Shown piece by piece: positions 19,761-30,700 of a DNA stretch of 32,815 bases (position 1 is the stretch's first letter; each line of letters begins with the position of its first letter). The notes beneath the pieces were generated by a model. It was not told where the DNA came from. It saw only the letters and a program-made list of their open reading frames with translations, and ran no database searches. This stretch comes from Smittium mucronatum (Eukaryota; Kickxellomycota; Harpellomycetes; Harpellales; Legeriomycetaceae): NCBI GenBank assembly GCA_001953115.1, contig LSSL01000643.1:6544-39358 (forward strand). Reading direction: 5' to 3'. The position numbers and the translations under genes are program-made.

Positions 19761-22700
19761 CCCAAATATTCAGATATTTTAAATAATATTTTTTTATTTC
19801 AAAATTTATTTATGTAGAACATATATATAACCCTTTCTCCTCTCTAAAAACTCAAGTTATAATGATTTTACAAACTATAAAAAGCCTTAATAAGGATAAT
19901 AATATTTTATTTTAATTTTGTATTTTCCTATGATGGTTACACATATTTAAAAAAAACAATCTTTTTATATATTAGAATTTATCTATTAATATCATATAAT
20001 AATGCTATCTTCTGATAGAAAAAAAATACTTGTAATTCTATTGAGCAGCCCTAATTATTCACAAGGTATTCACTACACCTTTTTATTAATTTAGATTTAT
20101 TTAAATTTAAAGATTTTTTTTTCATTTATTTATATGTAAAAAAAGTCACTATTTTATTTATCAAATCCCCCCCCCCAGATTTGTCAAAATGTTCCTGAAT
20201 ATCCATAATAATCATTTTTAACATAAAAAAATAGCTTTATCTAGAATATTTAGAATATTTTTGAAATCGTGTTGAGCATTACAATAATGTTTTTTGGTCC
20301 AAAAAGTCTCGTTTAGTTGACACAGCATATTAATTTTTTTATAAAATCTAATTATAGACCCATATACCCCAAATCTTAGGATTTAGCTCAAGTATAAAAC
20401 ATAATTCTTCTAAACTTTAAATCTTTAAATTTTCCTTATTTTATTTTTTCCTATAAAATAACGCGATATAAATTTATGTATGGTTTCTTATTTTTAAAAT
20501 ATTTTTTTTACCAAGGTATATTTATTTACCATTAATTTTTATTGACAGTCTAAAAGTAATTCGAAAGGTTTACAAAATGTGATTTAATACATAAAATATC
20601 TTTTGCTTATAATATTTAAAATGACAAATACAAAATCATAATTGGCATATATTTCTATCTAATTTTTATTTTCGTTAATATTATATATACATAAATTTGG
20701 TGGGTTATTAATAAAGATAGATTTATTTGTAGATGTATAATTTACTCATTCCAAATAATCTGTTAATTTTAAAAACTATTGTGCTAATAATAAATCATCA
20801 TAAAATATAAGAATCTCATTGTTATATGGTTTTTTGCTAATTCTATAAATGAATATAATTTTATCATTTTTCGGAGTTTTATATTAAAAGATTGAAACCC
20901 CCTTTGTTTATAAGTTTTTTATTTTTTAATTATTTAAGAAATAAGATTTTAAAAAATTAAGATTTTAAAAGATTAAGATATCCAATATAAGGAAAATAAA
21001 TTAAAATCAATCACTAGGTGTAACAAAAATTTTAATAGGGCCTATCTAAATTTTATTTAAGATTTTTTAGACATTACGTTATTTAATTTTAATTGGTTGT
21101 TATTTTAACGCTAAATAATAATCCCTCAAAAAATTTTATTAAAAAGCTATAGATTTATAGAAAATCTGCAAGCTATTCTCAAAATTTTGTAAGAAATAAT
21201 ACATCTAAGCCAGTTACTAATCAATTTTACTTCAAATTATTGATTTATTCAAAATAAAAATAGGTATTAAAAAAAGAAAAAAAATTTGAAGCAAAATCTG
21301 GTAGTAAAATGATTTCAGTATTACTATAGCAAAATTTTATTATTTTTAGTAATATATATGTATTATAAATATGGATCTAGAAAAAAAAAATATTCATCAA
21401 AGAATTAGTATTATGGTAAAAAGAGCTTCCTAGAATAAGTATAATAAATTCAATTTTGTTTAAAAATCGTTTAAATTTACTTATATTCATGATATTAAAA
21501 TAGTTATATATCGGAAATATCCAATCGGATTTTTTTTACGGGAATTTTTTTTTTAAATTCAAATAAAATTTATAAAAAAAAATTTAAAAAATATTAAAAA
21601 GAGTTATATTTTTTTGATTAATTATCACCATAGTCCTCTCTACATCTCTATCAACTTCATATCTCGAGGGCATTGATTCAAGGGATATCGAATAGGGATG
21701 ATAAAATTTAATATATAAGCATATAGAAATGAAAATTTTTGAATAACGAGTTATTAAAAATATGATATTAATATAAGCTTTAGTTATAATTTTATTATCT
21801 CTTTAAATTCAATAGTAAAAAAGCTGTTGATTTTTTTTATAAATTTTATCACTATATTGATAATTCCTACATACCTTTCTTAAAAAAAATGATGAAAATA
21901 TAGTGAAAATTAGTATTTAAAAATTTAAACCTTTTGAGGAAAAAAAGATAAAACCTTAAAAATATTTCGAATTAAAAAATTCAACTTTTTAATACAAATA
22001 GAGTTTTTGAAAATTTCTTAAATAGCTAGCAATTAAATAACAACAATTGAGCCAGATACTCAAATATATCTGTTTTACCCCATCCTTAAAGTATACCAAA
22101 AATTAATACAGTAACGAATTCGATAAGAAAATTTGTATTATTTTTCTAAAATAGTTTATCAAAAATACAGCCATAAATGAAAAACTAAAAAATAATAATT
22201 TTAATTTGATAAATTCAAATATTTCACACAAGAAATCAATAATATTCAAAAATCGAACAATTTATCGCTAGGGGCTTTTGAAAGAAGATTTTTTTATGTA
22301 TTATCCAAGTTTTATCACCAAATTCTTATTAAAATATATTAAAAATAATATAAGTTTGACGTGTTTTTTTTCTTTTTCAAGTCTTTAATATTTCATATAT
22401 TTTTCAAAAATAAAAAAAAAAATTTGAGGCGAATAATTTCCTCCAGTGATTGATCATGGGTTGTAAAAATATGGTAAATATTCAAGTTATTTGATTCGAT
22501 ATATCTATTATTAACATTTCATCTATTCAATCAAAGGTCAATTATGTTCACAGTAGTTTGAATTGAAAAAAAAAAATTATAAGAAACAGCAAGAAAACTA
22601 AAAAAACACGAAAGAGCGTAACATTTACAGAATAACTATTTCTGATTGATCTAGAAGATACTTCGCTTACTTTTTTGGAACCAAAATATTTAGATTGATA

Positions 22701-23798
22701 TTTTTTTATAAATAAAAATTTACTAAATTGTAATTCCTTATTTTTCTGGATATTTTAATTTTAATCTTGGTTTGTAATATGCAAATCAGATGAGCTAAAT
22801 TTACTGTTGAGCTCAAGACCCTAAAAAAAACAAAAAAAAATAACATGTCTAAGGCTCAAATATTCCAAAAATTATCTATCCAATAAAAAATTCTCTAAAA
22901 AATCACTATTTTAATACGTTTAAAACGCAACTTTTTTATTAATTTAAATGATTTTCTTATAGAAAAATATATAGCGACTGAAAAATGAGCTGTTTAAACA
23001 TAGGTAGCATATGCATCTAAAAGCATACTCGAATTTTATAAAAATATGGAAAGTTTTTCTTTTTATAATAAATTAGTATCCAAATTCAATGAAATTTTTT
23101 CGTACTTTTTTTTATTTTTATAGATTTTTGAAATTAAGTGACAGGATGAAATTTTTTTTGAAGCCCTGAAATTAAATCCCTGCTCTAAAAATTGTAAATA
23201 ACCAACAATTATTCTAGCTTTTTTTTAAAATGTACCAAAATAAATCAATTTTCTCCTAAAATTGTATTTTTGAATCCAAAGAATTTCTATCTCTCAAGTT
23301 AATAAATTAGAAATTTTTTCAAAATATTTATTACTATTTTTTTTCTTTCATTAATAAAGTTTATAATTCCCCTGATTAAAATTATCACCTCTTTAATTTT
23401 TTTTTTCATAAATCATTAAAAATGCAGAATAAACTTAATACTCACTCAAAAAAAAAAGTAATAGCTATATTTCACAAAATACTAGATGATTTTAAAATTT
23501 TTTTTGTTGTTTCTAAGATTTTTACCTAGTTTTATGATAAATTTTTTCCTCCTTTTTTTCAATTGGGGGAGAAGATATGTAAAAAAATCTATTTAAAAAT
23601 AATAAAGGAATAAATTATATTTTAGAGTATCTCCAATCGAAGAATTGGTAATAATTTTAAACGAATCATAACAAGTGTAGATCAATAATAATGAAAAGCT
23701 ACAAATCTTCACTGTTGAATTCTTTTTTTTTTATCAGGAGTTTTATTTTTAGATAGAACTTTTAAAAAATATAAAAAAAATTAAAAAAAGAAAAAATT
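19761..23798. other. AT-rich region with no supported gene
   Basis: About 4 kb of A/T-run-rich DNA. A slightly GC-richer pocket at 21610-21700 is open on the minus strand (YSISLESMPSRYEVDRDVER) for roughly 30 codons. It could be a gene scrap, but nothing supports an assignment. Near 20947-20975 there is a small duplication of AAGATTTTAAAA. No RNA gene was recognised. Confidence 0.5.
20167..20176. repeat. C10 homopolymer
   Basis: Ten C residues in very AT-rich DNA, one of five long C/G runs in the window. Confidence 0.9.
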
Positions 23799-23895
23799 CA
23801 TATATAAAAGACTAATTTCCCAACTATAATAAGCTCCTCTACCAAACTAACAGCTGTTTACCTAATGTAAGGGGGTGAAATCTACCAAAAAAAAG

Positions 23896-23906
23896 CCCCC
23901 CCCCCC
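23896..23906. repeat. C11 homopolymer
   Basis: Eleven C residues following an A-rich run, within dispersed repeat copy A. Confidence 0.9.
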
Positions 23907-23987
23907 AGAATTGCTTCAAGTAGGTGTATGACTGAGAATAAATGCAGTATAAATTAGGCTCATCTTCAACAAGCAATATAATATCGA

Positions 23988-24343
23988 GGATGTTGAGCTC
24001 TTATTCAGTCTACATCTAACAGGATTGATAAAATTAGTATCCTACACAAAATTGGGTTGATATAAATTGTTTTCTAAATATAGCTGTTAGACTCTGGGAT
24101 CCATCTGAACGTTGAAAGCTGGACTTGTGCATTAGAAAATGTATCAGCTGTGCTAATCGATCTTCTCCTTCTGTTTAGATATAGATCTCATCTAAATAGA
24201 TGTCTTCCGATTATCTGTACGTTTTCTTCACTACTCACAAACAGAAATAGTACAACTATTTGTGAATTTTTAGTTTAGTGTATCCTGAAAAGTAACTACT
24301 TAGCCTCAAAGCCAAAAAAAGGTATTTCACTCTTAGGAGACTA
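23988..24343 (+). repeat. Core of dispersed repeat, copy A
   Basis: Aligned with the reverse complement of 32451-32803. Well-kept blocks include CTAACAGGATT, ATAGCTGTTAGAC, GCTGGACTTGTGCA, TTTTAGTTTAGTGTA and TATTTCACTCT. Copy A is markedly more AT-rich than copy B, suggesting AT-biased decay. Confidence 0.85.
24084..24278 (+). pseudogene. Open frame in repeat copy A, homologous to copy B
   Basis: The frame begins directly after a stop and has no ATG at its start, so it is a fragment. It reads LLDSGIHLNVESWTCALENV followed by SAVLIDLLLLFR. The copy B counterpart reads LLDAEIRLTVERWTCALDYV and then SAVLNDRFLLFR. The two stay in register with no indel over about 110 bases, which suggests they derive from a coding region, presumably of a transposable element. 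I do not recognise the protein. After the FR motif the copies diverge, and this one runs to a stop at 24276-24278. Confidence 0.35.
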
Positions 24344-25090
24344 AAAAATTCGTAAAAAGTGAAAATAAGCTCAGAAAAAGTATGCTCTAGCTGCACATTG
24401 TATTAAAATTTGGAAAAGGATAATTTCAATTAAATATTTTTATTTCTATTTTAAAAAAAAGATAAGCAATTAGAAATATGCACAACATATTTTCAAATAT
24501 TTGATATCATGTTAGTAACAAAATAAGTGCTAACTAGGGAATGATATGTAGTTTTACTATGAATCATACCCCAACTTATCTTCTATTCTTATTCAAACCT
24601 GACTATGAGATGAATATTAGAGTCAACTAGTTTATTTATTAAAAATTATTTTCAAAGGATATATATATATATTGTATCAAAGAGTTTTATTGTAAGATAA
24701 AGCGATTGAAAAATATACTAAAAACATTGAAAAAAAAACTTTCATAGAAAATTCTATTATCTTAATTACAATAAACTCCTCTATGGACCTACTAGCTGCT
24801 TACCTAAAGGAAAGTTAAAGGGTATATTTTTATCAAATTTCGAGTCCAGAGTGTAACACTAAATACTCACAATAAATCAAATGCCCAAAATACTTCTTCC
24901 AAATGCTTTAAAATAGTTACGGATGCTAGAAAATTATAAAAGGGTTTTCTTTTTAATATTCATTCATTTTTAAATGCCAATGCAGGATTAGGGTTTAATA
25001 AAATTCATTAGTACTTAATCTATGACCAATATTTTAGATCTTCTGATTAATTGTGAATGGATTTTGGTTTCCAATAAATTTCTGCTAAAT

Positions 25091-25274
25091 TGGTTAAGAG
25101 TCGACTATTAAAAGCAGAATCGACTAAATTGGGTCAAATTCGACTAATTAAGTAATTTTCGACTAATATGAAAATTTGGCCAACAAAAGCAACTAATTAT
25201 TAAGTCATTTTCGACTAATTTTATTCGAATTAGGTGATCAATGCAATTGGTGCCTTTGAATTGAATAAAGAATT
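25091..25274 (+). repeat. Left terminal inverted repeat with TCGACTA motifs
   Basis: TCGACTA occurs at 25101, 25120, 25140, 25159 and 25211, with a degenerate copy near 25190. Spacing is about 19-20 bases for the first four. The inner end shares CCTTTGAATT(G/A)AATAAAG with the reverse complement of the right arm. Confidence 0.85.
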
Positions 25275-26391
25275 TGTATTGACTATTTTATAATTAAGCC
25301 AAGATTAACAGTTTTTTCAAGCATCTTACTAAACATTATATATATTAGCTATATTTAAGTGCAATCAATCAATTGAGAAAATTTATCTATTTGTTATAGT
25401 TTCTTGCATTTTTAAAAGTTTAGGAGTTTTTTAAAAAGTATACTATTACATTAAAAATTTTAAGGTTTTTATATTAAATGAGTCCATATCAAAATAATTT
25501 AACATTCTGGGCTTTTGAAAAACATAACTTATAAAGCTTATACATTAAATTCCAAAATTTAAAGGAATTCAATTTAAATTACTGAATTATATTGTATAAT
25601 AATGTAATTTCAATTAACATTATATTGAAAATTTTCCCTTAAGAGAAATGCTTCCAAAAAGTCATAGTCTTATTTTTATCATTATTAGATCTTTTTTTTG
25701 TGTTCAAAGTAATATTAATACAAGCCAATTATATTTGGTGTACTAAATTTAAAGGGAGTGCCTTTTTTGTTTTTTCTAAAATGGAAAAATATACTGAAAT
25801 ATTTTTTTTACTCTTTTAGCATTAATATTAAAACTAATGTTTTATCTTATTTATATAAACTATAAATGAAGCTTTATTTTTTTTTGAGAACCATCTCAAT
25901 ATCATAGATAAAATTAAAAAATGTATAATTAAAGATAGTTTCAAATACATTGATATAAAAAAAAATTATCTCACAGATTATATAATTAAATAAGCAAGAC
26001 ATATTTTTTTAATGAAACTTATGATTATATATTACTTATCGCAAAATCTTAGACTTATTGATATTCTCTACGTAAATTTGCGACTTTGACTTCTTTTGAT
26101 ATAAACATGTAACACCAAAAACCATTAATCACTTTATGGATCGTTTTATTTTCAAAATATCCAAAGTTTTAAAATTTAAGAATTTATACGTAAAAATAAT
26201 AAATTTTTCAGATTAATAAGTTGTGTATAAACACAACTAATATATATAAATTTTACTAAAATTCTTGAAAAAACTGTTCATTTCGACTTAATTAGAAAAC
26301 AGCCTTTTTTTACGGGAAATTTATTTTAAAGTTGATAGAAAAAAGTATTTTAAATCTTTATTTAAATCTTTTATTTAATTTTTTTACGTTG

Positions 26392-26584
26392 AATTTCTTT
26401 ATTTAATTCAAAGGCGCCGATTGTGTTTTTTACCTAATTCAATTAAAATTAGTCTAAAATGGCTTTATAATTAAATGCGATTATTTGTTAAACTCTCATA
26501 TTAGTCGAAAATCGCTTAGTTTAGTCGATTTAGGTCCAATTTAGCCGATTCTGCTTAAAATAGTCAAAATTTACTATTTAACCA
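26392..26584 (-). repeat. Right terminal inverted repeat with TAGTCGA motifs
   Basis: Exact TAGTCGA occurs at 26502 and 26522. Decayed versions lie near 26451 (TAGTCTA), 26542 (TAGCCGA) and 26561 (TAGTCAA), in register with the left-arm copies. The arm is about 9 bases longer than the left one. Confidence 0.85.
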
Positions 26585-27613
26585 TGTATTTTTTGCTTTT
26601 TTATCATGAAATTATTCATAAATGGATAAACATGAAATAAATTTTTTTACTTTTAATATTTAAAATTTGTATTATTAAACTATTAAATTATGTGCATTTA
26701 TTTTGACAGTTTCTGTAAGTTATAAATTCTAAACAATGGTATTATTTATCTTTAAAAAATTTCGATAAATTATAAATTAAAAGAAAAAACAAATTCTTTA
26801 TAAATTCAAATGTATATAATTGTTTTGGCATATCAAATTAAAACTTGTGAATAAAAGCTCATGAACATGCACAGTTAATCGCGAGAATGGTCAGACATGA
26901 AAGTTTGATGATTTTAAACCATATTATGATTTTAACATATGTTATGTATCATATAATTTAAAAAGATTCTGTTTATGATATAGATGTAATGTTTTTATTA
27001 ATTTTGAATTTGTGAACCTGAAAATACCTTATTTATATTGAGAGTTTCAACTCATTTCTAGCAAACTTGACTCGATTTTTTAATATGCAAGTTTTTTTTT
27101 TGTTGAATAGGATTTAGAATTGAAATAAATAGTTTCCATTTTTTACGTTCATGTCATATGAGTGTTCAAAAAAGCTGAGGTGTTGACAATCAGTTTTTTA
27201 TTGATATTATGTCCAATAATTATTCTAACTTCAAATAACATATAACCTTATCACCAATTTGTGTTACTTTTTTTTTCACATGGTCTTATTTTTTCCGAAA
27301 TACAAACCACAATTACCGAACTAAATCATAATTTTTTATAATTATCAATCACTTTTTTGGATTTTATTATAATTTTTTGGATTTTATTTACACTTTTTTT
27401 ATATAAAAATATTCTGTATAATTTAAAATTACCTTTTTTATATTTTAATTTATCTTTTCTGAATTTGGTAGTGATAGGTTTCAGTAACTCATAAAATAAT
27501 ATATGTCAGAGATTAATTAAAAAAATTTTAACACGAAAAAATACCTATAATAGTAATAAGTTTAGAATATAAAAACTACCGAGAGAAGTTTCATTTATTT
27601 ATAGAATAGAATG
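26585..27613. other. AT-rich intergenic DNA, no supported gene
   Basis: Lies between the inverted-repeat element and the 3' end of the Iml2/TTC39 gene. Contains a small duplication of TTTTTTGGATTTTATT (27353-27389). I see no ORF or RNA gene. Confidence 0.6.
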
Positions 27614-27619
27614 TTTATT
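27614..27619 (-). promoter_or_regulatory. Candidate polyadenylation signal of the Iml2/TTC39 gene
   Basis: AATAAA on the minus strand about 87 bases after the stop codon. A second one lies near 27594. The distance is plausible for a fungal 3' UTR, but AATAAA is common by chance in such AT-rich DNA. Confidence 0.35.
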
Positions 27620-27705
27620 TTACAGATCGTGAGTATACATTCCTTAATATCCATCATATTAAAATACGAACTTTAAAAAATACAAATATGGGCGATAATT
27701 TCTAA

Positions 27706-30700
27706 TTAGGGTTTAGAATCTTCTACAATTTTCAGCCTATTGTGACAAAAGGTATCAATCTTATTTTTCAAAGAATACGCTTTTATGTTTTTTGATTTTT
27801 GCCAACCATAAAAGGAGTCAGGATCGGAAAATAAAAGATCGGAAAAAGAATCGTATTCATCAGAATGATCTTGGAAGGTACTATTAGAGAGAATTTCATT
27901 TTTCAATGCTGAACTATCTGTATGATCAAGATCGATTCTAGGTGAATTTTCAACATAAAATTTTCGAAGCAAACCTAATTGAAAAAATGTTTCCAAATCC
28001 AAAAATCTGTAATCAGATTTGGAAATGAGGTGTCTCTGAATTTTGCTGTTCATCATAGTATCTCTCTCATGATTTATATAAAAATCCTGTTTTAAATTAT
28101 TATATTGTGTTGTATCACAAATTCTGCTTAAACTACTCGTTTCTGAAATCTTAGAATCAATAAAAGAGTCGATTTTCTCATTATCTGATGTTGGGAAGAT
28201 TTCTGGACTGGTAGAAAAGACTCGACAGTCCAAAATGGTGTTAAAATGTAGCTTAGATATTTCGGGTTCGCCTGAGTAAAGATAAACCGATGCCAGGATA
28301 AGCCTGCCATATACCACTAAATAATGATCTAACTTTACTTTATTAGAAATACGAAGTAACCTAATGGCAGATATTTTTGATAACTCTGAATGTCTGGTCT
28401 GTTCTAGACTCAACGATGGCTTAGAGCCCCTAGATGAAAATGGAAAGGCGATGCTAAAATGCATGGCAGCCTGAAGCAAAAGAACGAGGGCCAGATCATC
28501 AGCATAATACGAATGTCTGTATTCGTTAAAGCAGTTAAAATCAGAATCAGTTAAACAGAACTTATCATACAATTTATCATCATTTATTTTGATATCTGAT
28601 GATTCCGCAGATAGATTTTCTTCATAAATATGTTCATTCGCCCAGCATCTTGCTAGAATTTCCAAAGGAGATATTCCAGAGTCAATAGCCTTTCCATATT
28701 CCATTTTGGTATATTCCCCATCAAAATTCTTAGGCTCTGAAATATTTTGATAATTTGTTGAAATAGAATTAGATAGGTTTGATGACAGATATTGGTTCAC
28801 TTTGTTTTCCAACAAATATTTCAATCTAGAGTGTGGAGTTTTGTCGATGAAGTTTAAAACTTGTAGCATTTCAAGGGAGGGAAGCAAAAGAAAGTTGTCT
28901 TGCATGAAAAACTTTCTACTCTTTCGTATGACAAATTTTTCAATGGCTAAAGATTTACCAGCTATCTTTTTTTTTAAATCTGGAATCTCCGCGAGTTCAG
29001 AAATGACTCTGGTAAGAATTTGAGGGTCGTTATCAACCAAGTATTTTTCATAAAGACAAATAACAGCACAGTAAGCGATGACAGCTTTGCTCCAATTACT
29101 TTCAGCTAACAGAGTTTTGAAGCCCTCATAGGCATCAGACCAATTCCCCATTGCCATTTTACAACAGCTTATTTGCCATATTCCAAGGTGAGACATTTTG
29201 TACCAGCTAGAATCAGGTTCGAAGGATATACGATCCATTATTTTGTAATAATGGATAGCTTTTTCTATATTGTTTTTGAGTTCGAACACTTTTCCAGCAA
29301 AAAACATTAGTATCAAACTGTTTGAAAATATTTTAGACTTTTGTTTGATTAGGGAATAGGCAAAATCAAGATCAAATTTATCATTTCCTGTTTCGGGGCA
29401 TAATATTGTGTGGTACGAAATCAAAGTCAAAAAACTAAGCTCTGATCTTACATCACATTCTGGAGATTTAGCAAACCGGAGAAGCTTATCGGAGCTATCT
29501 TGGTTGTTTTGAGAATGTTCGGGAGAAAAATGCATGTTGGCAGTTTTAAAAGATTCGATGGATAAGCTCCTAGAAACGGTCCCATCTGGACAAAATTCAA
29601 TTTCTTCGTAGCTATGATCGATATTGAAATCTGATTTTATATTTGCAGATTTCTTTAAGAGGTCTAGCCCCCGACCTAAATTAGAAGAGAGTCCGACATA
29701 TTTAAACAGCTTTAATAACTTGGGTGGCATCATACTGAATATAACATGGAAAATTCCAGCACCCAAATAAACACCATTAACGAAGTTAGAATCAAGGCTT
29801 TTTAAAGACTCAGTGGCCTCGGGAGATTCCTTTTCTTTACACCAATTTATATAACCAAAGCAATCTTTGTAAACAAAGTACGAAGTTTTAATATTCCAAG
29901 TTTCTTTTAGAAAAGAGAAGATACCTTCATTCAATATAACGTTTGCTACAGCTCTAAGAAGATAGGCTTCAGCGCATATAAGCTCAGCATTACGTTGGAT
30001 TGAGCTCATTTGGCTAATCTTCAGATAAATAGAATGGGAGCTCTTGTAAATGTTTATGCTAGCAACTTTTGAATAGCTAGATTTGAACCAACTCACAACT
30101 GAATCATTTTTAGGGGTTTCTTGAATCTGTTCTTGGGATGTTGAATCACAAGTGTTTTTAACCTCAGTTGCCTTAGCAACCAAATCTGAGCAAGCATCCA
30201 ATGCCAATTTTAAAAGATCCCTATCGAAAGAGACTGCGGATTTAATTAAGGCCACAGTAGCGTATCCCTCAGAAGAATATAAGTCGTTTTGTAAAGAGTT
30301 TTTTAACAACAGCTTTTCAGATTCAGCATACTTGGAATTCAAAAATAAACAAATAGCATATCTTGAGTTAAATAGTTGCTGCTCATCGCGACTTAAAGGT
30401 GGATCAAGAGAAGGTGGGGCTACATGAGACATGGATTGAAGAGGAGCTTCACGAATATTGGAATCAAACGATTCAGTTGGAAGCTTTAAATCCTCAATTG
30501 AATCTCTCGAATAGACTGTTGGAGTAAAGAAAGGAGTTTCTATGGGAACAGAAGACTCTTTAGAAATTAGAACAGTGGACTTGAAACGGTTAGCATCTGG
30601 GGTGAGTGATGGAATTGGCTTGGATTTGTTATATAGAGGAGAGGAAGAAATGGATTCTAAATCACTTAATAAATTAGAAGGGGGTTTAGGGAAAGGAGGA

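Larger units (their letters stand above)
23799..24890 (+). mobile_element. Dispersed repeat copy A, flanked by diverged direct repeats
   Basis: The central part (23988-24343) is homologous, in inverted orientation, to 32451-32803. It is flanked by a diverged direct repeat: 23799-23885 versus 24741-24830, sharing blocks like CTCCTCTA and GCTGTTTACCTAA/GCTGCTTACCTAA, with weaker similarity up to about 150 bases. This layout could be a small terminal-repeat element (TRIM-like) or two truncated copies of one family. The right flanking repeat is not testable at the window-end copy, which runs off the edge. Family unknown. Confidence 0.5.
25091..26584. mobile_element. 1.5-kb non-autonomous inverted-repeat element
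   Basis: The ends are 5'-TGGTTAA...TTAACCA-3'. Segments 25091-25274 and 26392-26584 align as reverse complements with moderate divergence and small indels. The interior (25275-26391) is AT-rich and has no ORF. Both arms carry about five copies of a TAGTCGA/TCGACTA motif at corresponding positions. This is the structure of a MITE-like DNA transposon derivative. No clean target-site duplication is visible: the flanking octamers TGCTAAAT and TGTATTTT agree at only some positions. Superfamily unknown; iterated subterminal motifs would suit a hAT-like element. Confidence 0.75.

Noticed and set aside
25091..26584. TTAACCA/TGGTTAA ends read as telomere-like repeats
   Set aside because: The string occurs once at each end and is not tandem; it is simply the terminus of the inverted repeat.
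28128..30427. Short ORFs at 28128-28310, 28802-29023 and 30152-30427
   Set aside because: All lie within the 3.7-kb Iml2/TTC39 coding frame in other frames and are shadows.
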